From positions 713,501-777,500 of the forward strand of contig NZ_CANNCF010000002.1 of the NCBI RefSeq assembly GCF_947503045.1: a stretch of DNA of 64,000 bases. Direction: 5' to 3'. Below are positions 33,540 through 43,626 of this stretch, piece after piece. The notes below the pieces were generated by a model. It was not told the DNA's origin. It searched no databases and was given only the letters and a program-made list of their open reading frames with translations. The translations under genes and the position numbers were made by a program. How positions within the stretch are numbered: position 1 is the stretch's first letter; every line of letters begins with the position of its first letter. The DNA is from an uncultured Tateyamaria sp. Its GTDB lineage: Bacteria; Pseudomonadota; Alphaproteobacteria; Rhodobacterales; Rhodobacteraceae.

Positions 33540-36251
33540 TCAAAAGACAAAGTCGTCTACACCCAGATCCGCCAGATTTACGTCCAGCAACCGGATCGAG
33601 CTGTTCGAGCCCGTCGTGATCAGAACGTCCGACCCCACCTGTTGCGAGACCGCAAGGACGCTGTTGACCGTGTCAAAGGCGGACAGGTTCGAGAAATCCA
33701 TCAGCTCAAACGCGTTGTTGGCGTCGAAATCGCGGATCGTGTCGTTGCCATGGTCGGTTTCGAAGACAAAGCGGTCTGCGTTGAAATCACCGGCCATCAG
33801 GTCATCGCCCGTGCCGCCAACCAATGTGTCAAACCCGGCGCCACCGAACAGGGAATCGTCACCCGATTCACCCATCAGGATGTCGTTGCCAGCGCCGCCG
33901 AAGAACCGGTCATTGCCCGAACCACCCCATGCGGTGTCGTTGCCCTGCTCTCCGAAATGCCCGTCATTGCCGGACCCGCCGACCAGTTGGTCGTCACCTG
34001 CGCCGCCGAACAGCCGGTCAAGCCCCTGCCCGCCAAAGATCGTGTCGTTGCCTGTGCGGCCATAAAGGTTGTCGGCCTGGTCACCACCATCCATCAGATC
34101 GTTACCGTCGCCACCATCCAGCAGATCAAACCCGGCATTGCCGAACATCGTGTCATTGCCTTCTTCACCCCACAGACCGTCCACGGTGAGACCAAAGTTG
34201 ATGCCTGCACTCATCCAGTCATCGCCTGCGCCGCCATAAAGCCGGTCGGCGGTGTCACCGGACCACATGCTGTCATTGCCGTCTTCGCCGAACAGTTGGT
34301 CAAAGCCTGCGCCGCCGATCAGGATATCGTTGCCCGAACCGCCATAGATAGAATCAGCGTTTTCGCCACCGATCAGCGTGTCTTCTCCGACCCGACCATC
34401 CATGGTGTCAAAGCCGATGCCGCCAAAGACCAGATCGTCGCCAGCACCGGCATTGATCAGGTCTGCGCCGCCATCGCCGCTGAGGCTGTCATTGCCGAAA
34501 TCGCCGACAATCGTGTCGTCACCGGCATTGCCGAAGATCACGTCGTGGCCGTCCGTACCATTGGTCTGCTCGGGTCCGGCTCCACCTTGCGCGGCGCCTG
34601 CGACATCCGGCATCGCAAAGGTCGGCTCAGCCATCCAGATTGGCGCTGCCGGTTGTGGACCGGCGGTCTGGGTTGCCGGGTGGACGGGGTCGGTTTCTGG
34701 TTCGGCTTCTTCATAAACCGAAAGATCGGTGGGTGGGCGGTTGCCCACGATGATCGCGTCGCCTGCGAAATCGGCTGCAGACAAGGATGACCCATCGGCA
34801 GAGCGGACTTCGATCACCGACGTGCCATAGCGCAGTTCAGCGCCCCAGCTGCGCGACGAGATGATCAGGTTTTCCACACCGCCCACGACGCCAAGTGCCG
34901 AGATGTCGATGCGATCCTGGCCCGGTTGATAATCTAGGATCACGTCCGTGGCTTCGTCCTGCGTCAAGACAAACAGGTCCGCGCCCTGGCCGCCCTGCAA
35001 CGTGTCGCTGCCAGCGCCGTCAATCAGAATGTCATCCCCTGCGCCGCCTTGCAGCCAGTCCGCACCATTGCCGCCATTCAGGATATCGTCCCCGCCCGTG
35101 CCGCCCAATGTACCACCGCCTTGTTCGGCCACACGTGTTTCACCGGGCGCGTCATGGGTGATGGTATATTCGACGAGGTAGGGGGCGGATTGCGTCGTGA
35201 CGAACAGGCGTGCGCCGTTCGCGGTTTCCGCCGCCTCGATATTGGAAATGTTGTTGAGCGGGCTGCCAACGCTGCCTGCGATCGCCTCGATATGCTGCAA
35301 GCGTCCGCCGTTCAGAACGACAAACAGGCTGAGACCCGAATCCGTGCCCGCTGCAACCACATAGTCCTGACCATTGATCGTGACCGTGCTGACATAGCTT
35401 GCATCGTCAAAGCGGGTGTCGAGCGTGTCCAGCACGTGATCGACAACGCTCATGCCTGTGCCATCTGCATCGATGGACAGGACAGACAAGGACCCACTGC
35501 CAGAGGCGGTCACGACCACGTAAAGGCCGCCATCGGCACCCACGGTTGTGGTCATCGCGCCCGGGCGCTCAGCCCACATGCCGTCTTCGACCCCAAGGTC
35601 CGCCATGTGCTGGACTGTGCCGTTGCCCGCCATCCGAAACAGAGACACGGTGTTGTCCGCGCCGTATGTGACAAGTGCCACGGTCTGTCCGCCATGGGTG
35701 GCGGTGACGATATCCGTGGCCGAACGCCCGTTCATGGCGCTGCCTTGGGACACTGCCTGGATATGCATTTGGGTGCCGCTGCCGAATGTCACGTGAGACA
35801 GACCACCACCGCGCAGCGCGACAAGGCCGCCTGTGCCGTCTTCCCACAGGGCCATTTCGGTGATGTCGCCCGCATCGAGACCGGAGGCAGAGCGGCTCAG
35901 ATCACTGCCGAACGTGTTTGCCCCGTTTCCAGCGGTGACGGACACGCCTTGCAACGAGTCGCTGTTGAGCCCGGCCAGAAACAGCTCGAACCCGGTCCCG
36001 CTGGTCTGGCGAATTTCAATGTCGGTGCTTTCAAGTTGCAGATAAGAGGACGAAATGGCCCAGCTGTCCGCTTGTGCCGTGTCACCACCATTTGCGCCCA
36101 GATCGAACACGGTCAGCCAGCCATCGCCGCGTGTGGCAGCAAACAGATATGTGCCGCTGCTGGTCTGGACCACATCCAGATCCATCACACCGACCAGAGC
36201 ATCCGTATTCGAGACTGACACAGCGCCGTGCGCCGTAAATGACATCCGCAT
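33540..36251 (-). CDS. Large RTX calcium-binding protein with N-terminal beta-propeller-like region
   Basis: 903 residues from ATG at 36251 (GGGGGT just upstream; a TTG four codons earlier lies inside that site). Residues 1-370 are blade-like beta repeats (VQTSSGTYLFAATRGDGWLT; TINGQDYVVAAGTDSGLSLF) resembling a beta-propeller. Residues 385-435 are a first RTX block (GGNGADWLQGGAGDDILIDG), then a Pro/Glu-rich linker. About residues 560-830 are some 15 further GGxGxDxxx calcium-binding nonapeptides. The tail ends in DDFVF, as in type I secretion substrates. No Sec signal is present. Its RTX block is strikingly like that of the protease at 41246. The function is probably extracellular or adhesive; no catalytic domain is seen. 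Confidence 0.88.
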   Translation of the reverse strand: MRMSFTAHGAVSVSNTDALVGVMDLDVVQTSSGTYLFAATRGDGWLTVFDLGANGGDTAQADSWAISSSYLQLESTDIEIRQTSGTGFELFLAGLNSDSLQGVSVTAGNGANTFGSDLSRSASGLDAGDITEMALWEDGTGGLVALRGGGLSHVTFGSGTQMHIQAVSQGSAMNGRSATDIVTATHGGQTVALVTYGADNTVSLFRMAGNGTVQHMADLGVEDGMWAERPGAMTTTVGADGGLYVVVTASGSGSLSVLSIDADGTGMSVVDHVLDTLDTRFDDASYVSTVTINGQDYVVAAGTDSGLSLFVVLNGGRLQHIEAIAGSVGSPLNNISNIEAAETANGARLFVTTQSAPYLVEYTITHDAPGETRVAEQGGGTLGGTGGDDILNGGNGADWLQGGAGDDILIDGAGSDTLQGGQGADLFVLTQDEATDVILDYQPGQDRIDISALGVVGGVENLIISSRSWGAELRYGTSVIEVRSADGSSLSAADFAGDAIIVGNRPPTDLSVYEEAEPETDPVHPATQTAGPQPAAPIWMAEPTFAMPDVAGAAQGGAGPEQTNGTDGHDVIFGNAGDDTIVGDFGNDSLSGDGGADLINAGAGDDLVFGGIGFDTMDGRVGEDTLIGGENADSIYGGSGNDILIGGAGFDQLFGEDGNDSMWSGDTADRLYGGAGDDWMSAGINFGLTVDGLWGEEGNDTMFGNAGFDLLDGGDGNDLMDGGDQADNLYGRTGNDTIFGGQGLDRLFGGAGDDQLVGGSGNDGHFGEQGNDTAWGGSGNDRFFGGAGNDILMGESGDDSLFGGAGFDTLVGGTGDDLMAGDFNADRFVFETDHGNDTIRDFDANNAFELMDFSNLSAFDTVNSVLAVSQQVGSDVLITTGSNSSIRLLDVNLADLGVDDFVF

Positions 36252-36507
36252 TTGTACCCCCAAGGTATCGCGTTTCTTGGGGCAAGTTCTGACAGTGCCA
36301 CGTGCAATGACGCGGTCGAGTTTGTGGCGCTTCTGCGACCTATCGCATGGATTTTAACCTATCGGGTGGGGTGGCATTTACCATCCCGATCCTCGCGAAC
36401 CGTTGCAGGAGTGCGGGTTGCACCGTGCGCCGCCTTTTGCGGAAGTTAACGTCAAGGGAAGAACGTGCGCCGGATTAACCAGCGATTTTCCCGAAAGGAC
36501 CGCCTGC

Positions 36508-37497
36508 ATGTCTGAGACCTCACCGATCCTGTCCATGCCCTACATCCAGCCCTCGCAGGCGCAAAAACATGTCACCCACAACGAGGCGCTGCGCCAGCTT
36601 GATGCCATCGTACAACTGGCCGTAATTTCGGCTGACCTGACATCCCCTCCTCCGACACCCGGCGAGGGCGACCGCTATATTGTCGCTGCAAGCGCCACAG
36701 CAGCGTGGTCCGGTCAGGACAATGCGGTTGCTGTCTGGGCAGACAATGCGTGGACGTTTCACACACCCCTGACCGGCTGGCGCGCGGATGTGCAGGGCAG
36801 CGGCGAATTGCTGCGCTTTGATGGCAGCGGCTGGGTCACGCCGGAACGCGAACCGTTGCAGAACGTCGCCCATGTGGGCATCAACTCGACCGCTGACGAC
36901 ACCAACCGTCTCAGCGTTACGTCCGATGCGACCCTGCTCAACCACGCGGGCAGCAATCATCAGCTGAAGCTGAACAAGAACGCCCAGGTCGACACCGCAA
37001 GCCTGCTGTTCCAGACCGGCTTTTCCGGTCGTGCCGAGATGGGGACAGCAGGAAACGACGATTTCGCGATCAAGGTTTCGGCGGATGGCGCCCTGTTCAA
37101 CACCGCCATTGTAGCCGACGCTGCAGATGGTGCAGTGCAGTTCCCGCAGGGCAAATGCTATTTCGACGAAGTCTTTATCGCGGATGATGCCGCTTATGGG
37201 TTCGACATCCCGTTTTCCGACCCTGCACGCATCATGATGTGGCTGTCGCTGGATCTGGCGGGCGAGTTCTATCTTTTTTCCGTGACCGGCGCCCTTGCCG
37301 GGGCCAGCAATTTCGCAGCTATGTTCACCAGCGTAGCGGGCAGCCTCAACTTTCTGACTGGCACGCTGGATGGCACAACGGGACCTGACAACGCCATCAG
37401 CATCTCGATCGACACCAGCGGAGCCACTCCGCGTATGTACCTCGAAAACCGCCTTGGGTCCGATCGGACCTTCACTATGTCCACCCTGGGCAAATAA
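36508..37497 (+). CDS. DUF2793 domain protein (phage/tail-associated type)
   Basis: 329 residues. The first 125 residues are a clear DUF2793 domain (PYIQPSQAQKHVTHNEALRQ; PGEGDRYIVAASATAAWSGQ; DNAWTFHTPLTGWRADV). The rest is beta-rich, with a concanavalin-like or tail-fibre-like pattern and no known catalytic residues. DUF2793 proteins are common in Rhodobacterales and often lie near gene transfer agent or prophage tail genes, but no other phage gene is in this window. The start at 36508 has AAAGGA about 9 bases upstream. It precedes the dTDP-rhamnose operon by 154 bases. Confidence 0.8.
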   Translation: MSETSPILSMPYIQPSQAQKHVTHNEALRQLDAIVQLAVISADLTSPPPTPGEGDRYIVAASATAAWSGQDNAVAVWADNAWTFHTPLTGWRADVQGSGELLRFDGSGWVTPEREPLQNVAHVGINSTADDTNRLSVTSDATLLNHAGSNHQLKLNKNAQVDTASLLFQTGFSGRAEMGTAGNDDFAIKVSADGALFNTAIVADAADGAVQFPQGKCYFDEVFIADDAAYGFDIPFSDPARIMMWLSLDLAGEFYLFSVTGALAGASNFAAMFTSVAGSLNFLTGTLDGTTGPDNAISISIDTSGATPRMYLENRLGSDRTFTMSTLGK

Positions 37498-37651
37498 GGC
37501 GGGCAGGTCAGTGCGACCCGTGCGCAAATAGAACAAGACGGTAGAAAACTGCCGCTGCATGACAGGGTTGGGGGGGTCAGCCCACATCTTTCGTGACATC
37601 CAAACACCCCTTTGCTATGCGCCACACAGCATTGCAAAGGGACCCTCACAC

Positions 37652-38212
37652 GTGAAGATTACCGAGACCGCACTCCCCGGTGTCCTGCTGATTGAACCCC
37701 GTCGTTTTGGCGATGATCGTGGGTTTTTCAGTGAAAGCTGGAACCGCAAGACCTTTGCGACCCACGGCATTCACACGGAATTCGTGCAAGACAACCACTC
37801 GATGTCCGGCGCCGTCGGCACCGTGCGCGGCCTGCATTTTCAGGCCCCTCCTTCCGCGCAGGCCAAGCTGGTGCGCTGCGGACGTGGCGTGCTGTTTGAC
37901 GTGGCCGTCGATATCCGACGCGGATCGCCCACCTATGGCCAATGGGTCGGTTATGAGCTCAGCTTTGACAACGGATTGCAGTTGTTGATCCCCGAAGGGT
38001 TCCTGCACGGCTTTGCAACCCGCACATCCGACACCGAGATCATCTACAAATGTTCTGACTATTACGATGCGACCGCCGATGGCGCGGTGGCATGGGACAG
38101 TTGCGGCATCGATTGGGGTATGACCGGCGACCCGATCCTGTCTGAAAAGGACGCCGCCGCCCCGGCACTGGCCGATTTCGACAGCCCCTTTACCTACGAG
38201 GCAACGCCATGA
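37652..38212 (+). CDS. rfbC: dTDP-4-dehydrorhamnose 3,5-epimerase
   Basis: 186 residues from GTG at 37652 with AAAGGGA about 10 bases upstream; an ATG at 37559 adds 31 non-homologous residues. The cupin core is typical: [36 protein letters not shown] with the catalytic His, and [11 protein letters not shown]. It catalyses the third step of dTDP-L-rhamnose synthesis. It is first in an rfbC-rfbB-rfbD-rfbA operon in which every junction is an ATGA overlap. Confidence 0.97.
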   Translation: MKITETALPGVLLIEPRRFGDDRGFFSESWNRKTFATHGIHTEFVQDNHSMSGAVGTVRGLHFQAPPSAQAKLVRCGRGVLFDVAVDIRRGSPTYGQWVGYELSFDNGLQLLIPEGFLHGFATRTSDTEIIYKCSDYYDATADGAVAWDSCGIDWGMTGDPILSEKDAAAPALADFDSPFTYEATP

Positions 38213-39252
38213 AACTTCTCGTCACCGGCGGCGCCGGGTTCATCGGATCGGCAGTTGTGCGGCAGGCTGTGGCGGCCGGTCACGAGGTGATCAATCTGGA
38301 TGCGCTGACCTATGCGGCCTGTCTTGAAAACGTGGCCTCGGTCGGGAACGCACCGAACTACACCTTTGTCGAGGCGGACATTCGTGACCGCCCTGCGCTG
38401 GATACCGCTCTGCAAACTCATCAGCCCGACGCCATCATGCATTTGGCTGCCGAGTCGCATGTGGATCGCTCCATCGACGGACCCGGCACCTTTATCGACA
38501 CCAATGTTATGGGCACCTTTCACCTGCTCGAAGCGGCGCGCAGCTATTGGGAAAGCGAGGGTCGCCCTGACACATTCCGCTTTCACCACATCTCGACGGA
38601 CGAGGTGTTCGGCTCGCTCGGTGCGACCGGAATGTTCACCGAAGAGACCCCTTACGATCCGCGCAGCCCCTATTCTGCGTCCAAAGCATCGTCGGACCAT
38701 CTGGTACGCGCATGGGGCGAGACCTATGGCCTGCCCGTCGTCCTGACCAACTGTTCGAATAATTACGGCCCCTTCCACTTTCCGGAAAAGCTGATCCCGG
38801 TGATCATCCTGAACGCGCTGGCGGGCAAGCCGCTGCCGATCTATGGGGACGGGTCGAACGTGCGCGACTGGCTCTATGTTGAGGACCACGCTGACGCCCT
38901 GCTGCTGGTTGTGCAAAAGGGTGCAGTGGGGCGCTCCTACAACATCGGGGGCGAAAACGAACGTTCCAACCTCGAGCTGGTCAAGACGCTGTGCACCATA
39001 CTGGACGAGGTGCGCCCCAAGTCGTCGGGCTCATACGCAGACCAGATCACCTTTGTGACCGACCGGCCCGGGCATGATGCGCGCTATGCCATCGACCCGA
39101 CCCGCATTCGCGAAGAACTGGGCTGGTCGCCATCGGTCACCGTCGAGGATGGGCTGCGCCGAACCGTGCATTGGTATCTTGAAAACGAAGCGTGGTGGCG
39201 CGCCCTGCAGGATCGCGCAGGCGTCGGCCAGCGGTTGGGCACCGGCGGATGA
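38209..39252 (+). CDS. rfbB: dTDP-glucose 4,6-dehydratase
   Basis: 347 residues, extended SDR. The NAD-binding motif is [17 protein letters not shown] and the catalytic residues are STDEVFGSL (Thr-Asp-Glu) and [12 protein letters not shown] (Tyr-x3-Lys). [14 protein letters not shown] and [14 protein letters not shown] are standard family blocks. It removes water from dTDP-glucose to give dTDP-4-dehydro-6-deoxyglucose, step two of rhamnose synthesis. The start overlaps rfbC and the stop overlaps rfbD. Confidence 0.98.
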   Translation: MKLLVTGGAGFIGSAVVRQAVAAGHEVINLDALTYAACLENVASVGNAPNYTFVEADIRDRPALDTALQTHQPDAIMHLAAESHVDRSIDGPGTFIDTNVMGTFHLLEAARSYWESEGRPDTFRFHHISTDEVFGSLGATGMFTEETPYDPRSPYSASKASSDHLVRAWGETYGLPVVLTNCSNNYGPFHFPEKLIPVIILNALAGKPLPIYGDGSNVRDWLYVEDHADALLLVVQKGAVGRSYNIGGENERSNLELVKTLCTILDEVRPKSSGSYADQITFVTDRPGHDARYAIDPTRIREELGWSPSVTVEDGLRRTVHWYLENEAWWRALQDRAGVGQRLGTGG

Positions 39253-40100
39253 GCATCCTTGTCTTTGGATCAACCGGGCAGGTGGCCAAGGAGCTCGCCG
39301 CGCTGCCCGACACGGTTTGCCTTGGGCGGGCGGTCGCTGATCTGAGTGACCCGCAGGCCTGCGCCGATGCGATCCGTGCACATGCCCCCCGCGCCGTCAT
39401 CAACGCGGCCGCCTACACCGCCGTGGACAAGGCCGAATCCGAAGAAGAACTGGCAGCAGTCGTGAATGGCCACGCCCCGACAGCGATGGCTGCGGCCTGT
39501 GCAGCTTTGGGCATTCCGCTGGTCCACATCTCGACCGACTATGTGTTCAACGGCACTGGCACCGACCCTTGGAACCCCGATGATCCGACCGAACCGCTTG
39601 GGGCCTATGGGCGTACCAAACTGATCGGAGAAGACGGCGTACGGGCCTCGGGTGCGGTGCATGCCATCCTGCGCACCTCTTGGGTGTTTTCGGCACATGG
39701 CGCGAACTTTGTCAAAACGATGCTGCGTCTCGGGGCAGAACGGGACAACCTGAGCATCGTCGCCGACCAGATCGGCGGGCCAACCCCGGCGCGCACCATC
39801 GCAAGCGCCTGTCATGCAATGGCGCTGCAGCTGATCGAGAGCGCTGATGCCGCAGGCACATACCATTTTTCCGGCGCGCCCGATTGTTCCTGGGCCGATT
39901 TTGCCCGCGTGATATTTGACGAGGCCGGTATCGCCTGTGACGTGAGTGACATCCCCACATCCGACTATCCCACACCCGCAGCCCGCCCCGCCAATTCACG
40001 CATGAACTGTGGGTCGCTGGCAGACGCATTCGGCATCGCGCGGCCTGACTGGCGCGTGGCATTGCGCGAAACCATCCACGAGTTGAAAGAGACGTCATGA
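39249..40100 (+). CDS. rfbD: dTDP-4-dehydrorhamnose reductase
   Basis: 283 residues from ATG at 39249, overlapping the rfbB stop. The Rossmann motif is [16 protein letters not shown]. Family blocks are [24 protein letters not shown] and [12 protein letters not shown] (Tyr-x3-Lys), RTSWVFS, and a C-terminal [10 protein letters not shown]. It makes dTDP-L-rhamnose with NAD(P)H, the last step of the pathway. A longer frame from 39192 has no similarity upstream. Confidence 0.97.
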   Translation: MSILVFGSTGQVAKELAALPDTVCLGRAVADLSDPQACADAIRAHAPRAVINAAAYTAVDKAESEEELAAVVNGHAPTAMAAACAALGIPLVHISTDYVFNGTGTDPWNPDDPTEPLGAYGRTKLIGEDGVRASGAVHAILRTSWVFSAHGANFVKTMLRLGAERDNLSIVADQIGGPTPARTIASACHAMALQLIESADAAGTYHFSGAPDCSWADFARVIFDEAGIACDVSDIPTSDYPTPAARPANSRMNCGSLADAFGIARPDWRVALRETIHELKETS

Positions 40101-40969
40101 CCAAACGCAAAGGTATCATTCTGGCCGGTGGCTCTGGTACGCGGCTCTACCCAATCACCATGGGCGTGTCCAAACAACTGCTGCCGATCTACGACAAACC
40201 GATGATCTACTACCCGATTTCGGTGCTTATGCTGGCCGGTATTCGCGAGATCGCGATGATCACTACGCCGCAGGATCAGGATCAGTTCAAGCGCACGCTT
40301 GGCGATGGCAGCCAATGGGGCATTACGCTCACCTATATCGTGCAGCCATCGCCGGACGGTCTGGCGCAGGCCTATCTGCTGGCCGAAGATTTCCTTGATG
40401 GTGCGCCCTCCGCCATGGTGTTGGGCGACAACATCTTTTTCGGACATGGCCTGCCCGAGCTGCTGGCCGAGGCAGACGGGCACGACACCGGCGGCACCGT
40501 TTTCGGCTATCACGTGTCCGACCCGGAACGCTATGGCGTGGTCGGGTTCGATGCGGACGGGATGGCGCGCGAGATCATCGAAAAGCCGGCCAACCCGCCG
40601 TCGAACTACGCGGTCACGGGTCTCTACTTTCTCGACGGCGATGCGCCGCGCCGCGCACGCGAGGTCAAGCCATCCGAGCGGGGCGAGTTGGAGATCACCA
40701 CCCTGCTTGAAATGTATCTGGCCGACGGCTCCCTGCGGGTGAACCGCATGGGGCGCGGCTATGCATGGCTCGACACCGGCACCCATGGCAGCCTGCTGGA
40801 TGCGGGCAATTTTGTGCGCACTCTGACCAATCGGCAAGGCCTGCAAACCGGCAGCCTCGAAGAGATCGCATTTGAGCATGGCTGGATCAGCAAGGACGAA
40901 CTGAAGCAGCGCGCGGCAATGTTCTCCAAGAACGATTATGGCACCTATCTGAATGGCCTGCTGGACTGA
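40097..40969 (+). CDS. rfbA: Glucose-1-phosphate thymidylyltransferase
   Basis: 290 residues, the usual RmlA length. The nucleotide-binding signature is GIILAGGSGTRLYPITMGVS, followed by KQLLPIYDKPMIYYP, QPSPDGLAQA, LGDNIFFG with the metal-binding Asp and WLDTGTHGSLLDAGNFV. It joins glucose-1-phosphate to dTTP and starts the dTDP-rhamnose pathway; it is often feedback-inhibited by the end product. It is the last gene of the rfb operon. Confidence 0.98.
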   Translation: MTKRKGIILAGGSGTRLYPITMGVSKQLLPIYDKPMIYYPISVLMLAGIREIAMITTPQDQDQFKRTLGDGSQWGITLTYIVQPSPDGLAQAYLLAEDFLDGAPSAMVLGDNIFFGHGLPELLAEADGHDTGGTVFGYHVSDPERYGVVGFDADGMAREIIEKPANPPSNYAVTGLYFLDGDAPRRAREVKPSERGELEITTLLEMYLADGSLRVNRMGRGYAWLDTGTHGSLLDAGNFVRTLTNRQGLQTGSLEEIAFEHGWISKDELKQRAAMFSKNDYGTYLNGLLD

Positions 40970-40983
40970 TATCTGACGGGCGG

Positions 40984-41004
40984 GGCTGACCCTACGGGTC
41001 GGCC
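40984..41004 (+). terminator. Hairpin after rfbA
   Basis: GGCTGACCC-TAC-GGGTCGGCC forms a 9-pair stem (one G-T pair) 15 bases after the rfbA stop. No T-run follows, so it may be a weak or factor-dependent terminator. Confidence 0.45.
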
Positions 41005-41094
41005 TCATCGCGCGTGGCAGCCTTCAAACCTCCCTTTCCACCGCCTAACTGTGCCCGCTTTGGCGGAGCCGCACACGATTGATTAACGGGCCCG

Positions 41095-41193
41095 TGGCTA
41101 AGCTGGGACTCAGACGGTCGTTCTGGTTTTGGCTAAAAATGTCGAAATTTTACGACCCGCGGCGTCAAAGTTGCGCCCGATTTCTGGCTAAAA
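41095..41193 (+). repeat. Three TGGCTAA direct repeats upstream of the RTX protease
   Basis: TGGCTAA occurs at 41095 and, as TGGCTAAAA, at 41130 and 41185, all within the 276-base region between rfbA and the protease gene. They could be regulator-binding sites for the protease promoter. Otherwise this region shows only the hairpin after rfbA. Confidence 0.35.
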
Positions 41194-41245
41194 GCCTGTC
41201 CCCCAACATCTTTCGGTTTTTTGCTGTAACGAGGGCCCCTACGTC

Positions 41246-43561
41246 ATGTGTTCGATCTGTTTTGCCACCCGCACCTTTGATCCTTTGCGCCACGACGAAG
41301 GGGGCGATCCGGCCTTTGCGAACCTGACCGAAGACCCGAATGCACCGGATTCGATCCTGACCACCAACACTATGTCCGTGGGCGACACGTTTTCCGGCAG
41401 CCTGTCTGAAAGCGGGGACGAGGATTGGATCGCGGTCAGCCTGACGGCAGGCGAGCAGTACCAGTTTGCCCTTGATGGCGGGACGCTCAGTGACCCGCTT
41501 GTCCGCCTGTTTGACGCCCAGGGCAATCAGGTTGCGGCCAATGATGACGGTGGGCCGGGGCTCAACTCGCTTTTGGTGCACACTGCCACCACCACCGGGA
41601 CCTATTTCATTGTCGCCGATGCGTTTTCGACCCAATCGGGCAGCTACACGGTCACCTTCACCGACAGTTCCAGCCTGCCGGAACCGGGGACACCCGCCAG
41701 CCTCGACGACCTTGCGCTGTACCTGACCGAAGGGTTCTGGGGCGATCGCCAGATCAGCTTTGACACCACCCAGTCCAACATCATCACGGTCAGCATTGCG
41801 GGCCTGACGGCGGCTGCACAACAACTTGCCACATGGGCGATGGACGCCTGGGAAATGGTGGCCAATCTCGAGTTCCAGATCGTCACCTCTGGCGAGATGA
41901 TCACCATGGATGACGAGTTGAGCGGTGCGTTCGCCTATGCGCCCAACTCCGGCTCGTCCGGCGGGGTCGAACTGAACGTGTCGCAAAGCTGGATTTCGAC
42001 ATACGGGACCAGCATCGACACCTATTCCTTTCAGACATTCATGCACGAAATCGGGCATGCCATCGGTCTGGGCCACCAGGGCGATTACAACGGGAATGCG
42101 GACTACGAGACGGACGCGACCTTTGTAAATGACAGCTGGCAGATGTCCATCATGTCGTACTTCAACCAGACAGAAAACACATCCATAACAGCCAGTTACG
42201 GATTCACAGCAACGCCGATGATGGCGGATATTCTGGCGATCCAGAACCTGTATGGCGCGCCGGATGCGAGCAGCGTGACGGCGGGCGACACGACCTATGG
42301 TCTGGGCACCCAGCTGGGCAATTACCTCGATTCGGTCTTTGACTGGCTCGCGGGTGGCGGCACCTCGACGGAGATGAGCGGCAACCAGATGGTGTTCACG
42401 CTTTATGATCAGGGCGGCAGTGACACGCTGGATCTGAGCTTTGCCAGCGACGCCGCCCGACTTGATTTGCGGGCCGAGACGTTCTCCGATTTCGGCAGCC
42501 TGATCGGCGTGATGGGAATTGCGCGCGGCACCGTGATCGAAAACGCGATCCTAGGCAGTGGCGACGACCGGGTCACGGGCAATGACGCCGCAAATGCGAT
42601 CGACCTCGGTGTCGGGAATGACAGCATCGAGGCCGGTGGCGGCAATGACAGCATTATGGGCGGCATCGGCTTTGATACGATCGAAGGTGGCGATGGCAAC
42701 GACAGCTTGTTTGGCGGCAATGGCGCTGATTCACTGCTGGGCGGCGACGGCGACGATCAGTTGGAAGGTGGCGACGGTTTCGACCAGATCAATGGCGGCG
42801 CAGGCCATGACCGGATACTGGCAGGCGCGACGGCCGACCGCGTCTATGGCGGTGACGGAAATGACTGGATCAGCGGCGGGTCCAACCTTGGCATCACCGT
42901 GGATGGCCTCTGGGGCGAGGCCGGTGATGACACGCTTGTCGGCGACGGCGGGTTTGATCTGCTGGACGGCGGCGATGGCAACGACCTGCTCGATGGTGGC
43001 CATCAGGCCGACAACCTTTATGGCCGGGCGGGCAACGACGTGATGCGCGGTGGCCTTGGGCTGGACCGCCTGTTCGGCGGCGAAGGGGACGATCTGGGCC
43101 ACGGCGGCGAGGGCGATGATGGCCTGTTCGGAGACGCCGGCAATGATTCCCTGTTTGGCGAGGCGGGCAATGACCGCTTTTTCGGGGGCAGCGGAAATGA
43201 CCTGCTGAACGGCGGTGAGGGGAACGACACGCTCAACGGCGGATCGGGCTTTGACACGATCGAAGCGGGCAGTGGCGATGACCTCATGTTTGGCCGGTTC
43301 AACGCGGACACGTTTGTATTTGCCGACGGGCACGGCAATGACACCATCGGCGATTTCAACGCGTTGAACAATTTTGAACGCATTGACCTCAGCGGGGTCA
43401 GCGCGATTTCCGGATTGGTCGATCTTGTGCTGGGCAGCGACACGACTGGGGCCGCGACCCGGTCGGGCAGTGACGTTGTGATTGATACGGGCAACGGCAA
43501 TTCGATTCTGTTGTCCAACGTCACTCTGTCGGACCTCGATTCCTTCGACTTTATCTTCTGA
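41246..43561 (+). CDS. Serralysin-like RTX metalloprotease with PPC domain
   Basis: 771 residues. About residues 30-140 are a pre-peptidase C-terminal (PPC) beta domain (GDTFSGSLSESGDEDWIAVS; GTYFIVADAFSTQSGSYTVT). The M10/M12B-type zinc site is HEIGHAIGLGHQ at about residue 267, with the Met-turn SIMSYF some 45 residues later, as in serralysins. From about residue 435 some 15 RTX nonapeptides bind calcium (GGDGNDSLFGGNGADSLLGG). The C-terminus DSFDFIF is a type I secretion tail. No Sec signal is present. The unusual point is the N-terminal PPC domain ahead of the protease domain. No T1SS genes are in the window, so the exporter must be elsewhere. Confidence 0.92.
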   Translation: MCSICFATRTFDPLRHDEGGDPAFANLTEDPNAPDSILTTNTMSVGDTFSGSLSESGDEDWIAVSLTAGEQYQFALDGGTLSDPLVRLFDAQGNQVAANDDGGPGLNSLLVHTATTTGTYFIVADAFSTQSGSYTVTFTDSSSLPEPGTPASLDDLALYLTEGFWGDRQISFDTTQSNIITVSIAGLTAAAQQLATWAMDAWEMVANLEFQIVTSGEMITMDDELSGAFAYAPNSGSSGGVELNVSQSWISTYGTSIDTYSFQTFMHEIGHAIGLGHQGDYNGNADYETDATFVNDSWQMSIMSYFNQTENTSITASYGFTATPMMADILAIQNLYGAPDASSVTAGDTTYGLGTQLGNYLDSVFDWLAGGGTSTEMSGNQMVFTLYDQGGSDTLDLSFASDAARLDLRAETFSDFGSLIGVMGIARGTVIENAILGSGDDRVTGNDAANAIDLGVGNDSIEAGGGNDSIMGGIGFDTIEGGDGNDSLFGGNGADSLLGGDGDDQLEGGDGFDQINGGAGHDRILAGATADRVYGGDGNDWISGGSNLGITVDGLWGEAGDDTLVGDGGFDLLDGGDGNDLLDGGHQADNLYGRAGNDVMRGGLGLDRLFGGEGDDLGHGGEGDDGLFGDAGNDSLFGEAGNDRFFGGSGNDLLNGGEGNDTLNGGSGFDTIEAGSGDDLMFGRFNADTFVFADGHGNDTIGDFNALNNFERIDLSGVSAISGLVDLVLGSDTTGAATRSGSDVVIDTGNGNSILLSNVTLSDLDSFDFIF

Positions 43562-43626
43562 CGGGGTGACAAAAGCCGGGTCGTGGTTACTGGAAATTAA
43601 CCAATTCGGCGAAAGGTGTCCGCGAT

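Noticed and set aside
33540-34570. Dense short DNA repeats that could be mistaken for a CRISPR array or minisatellite
   Set aside because: They are coding RTX nonapeptide repeats, degenerate and in frame with no constant spacer length; the same is true of 42550-43300.
35049-36218. 389-codon plus-strand open frame
   Set aside because: Opposite the propeller/RTX gene; no domain pattern, and the minus frame has clear RTX repeats.
36508-37497. Prophage around the DUF2793 gene
   Set aside because: No other phage structural, integrase or lysis genes occur nearby, and the holin-like gene at 3.2 kb belongs to the stress cluster.
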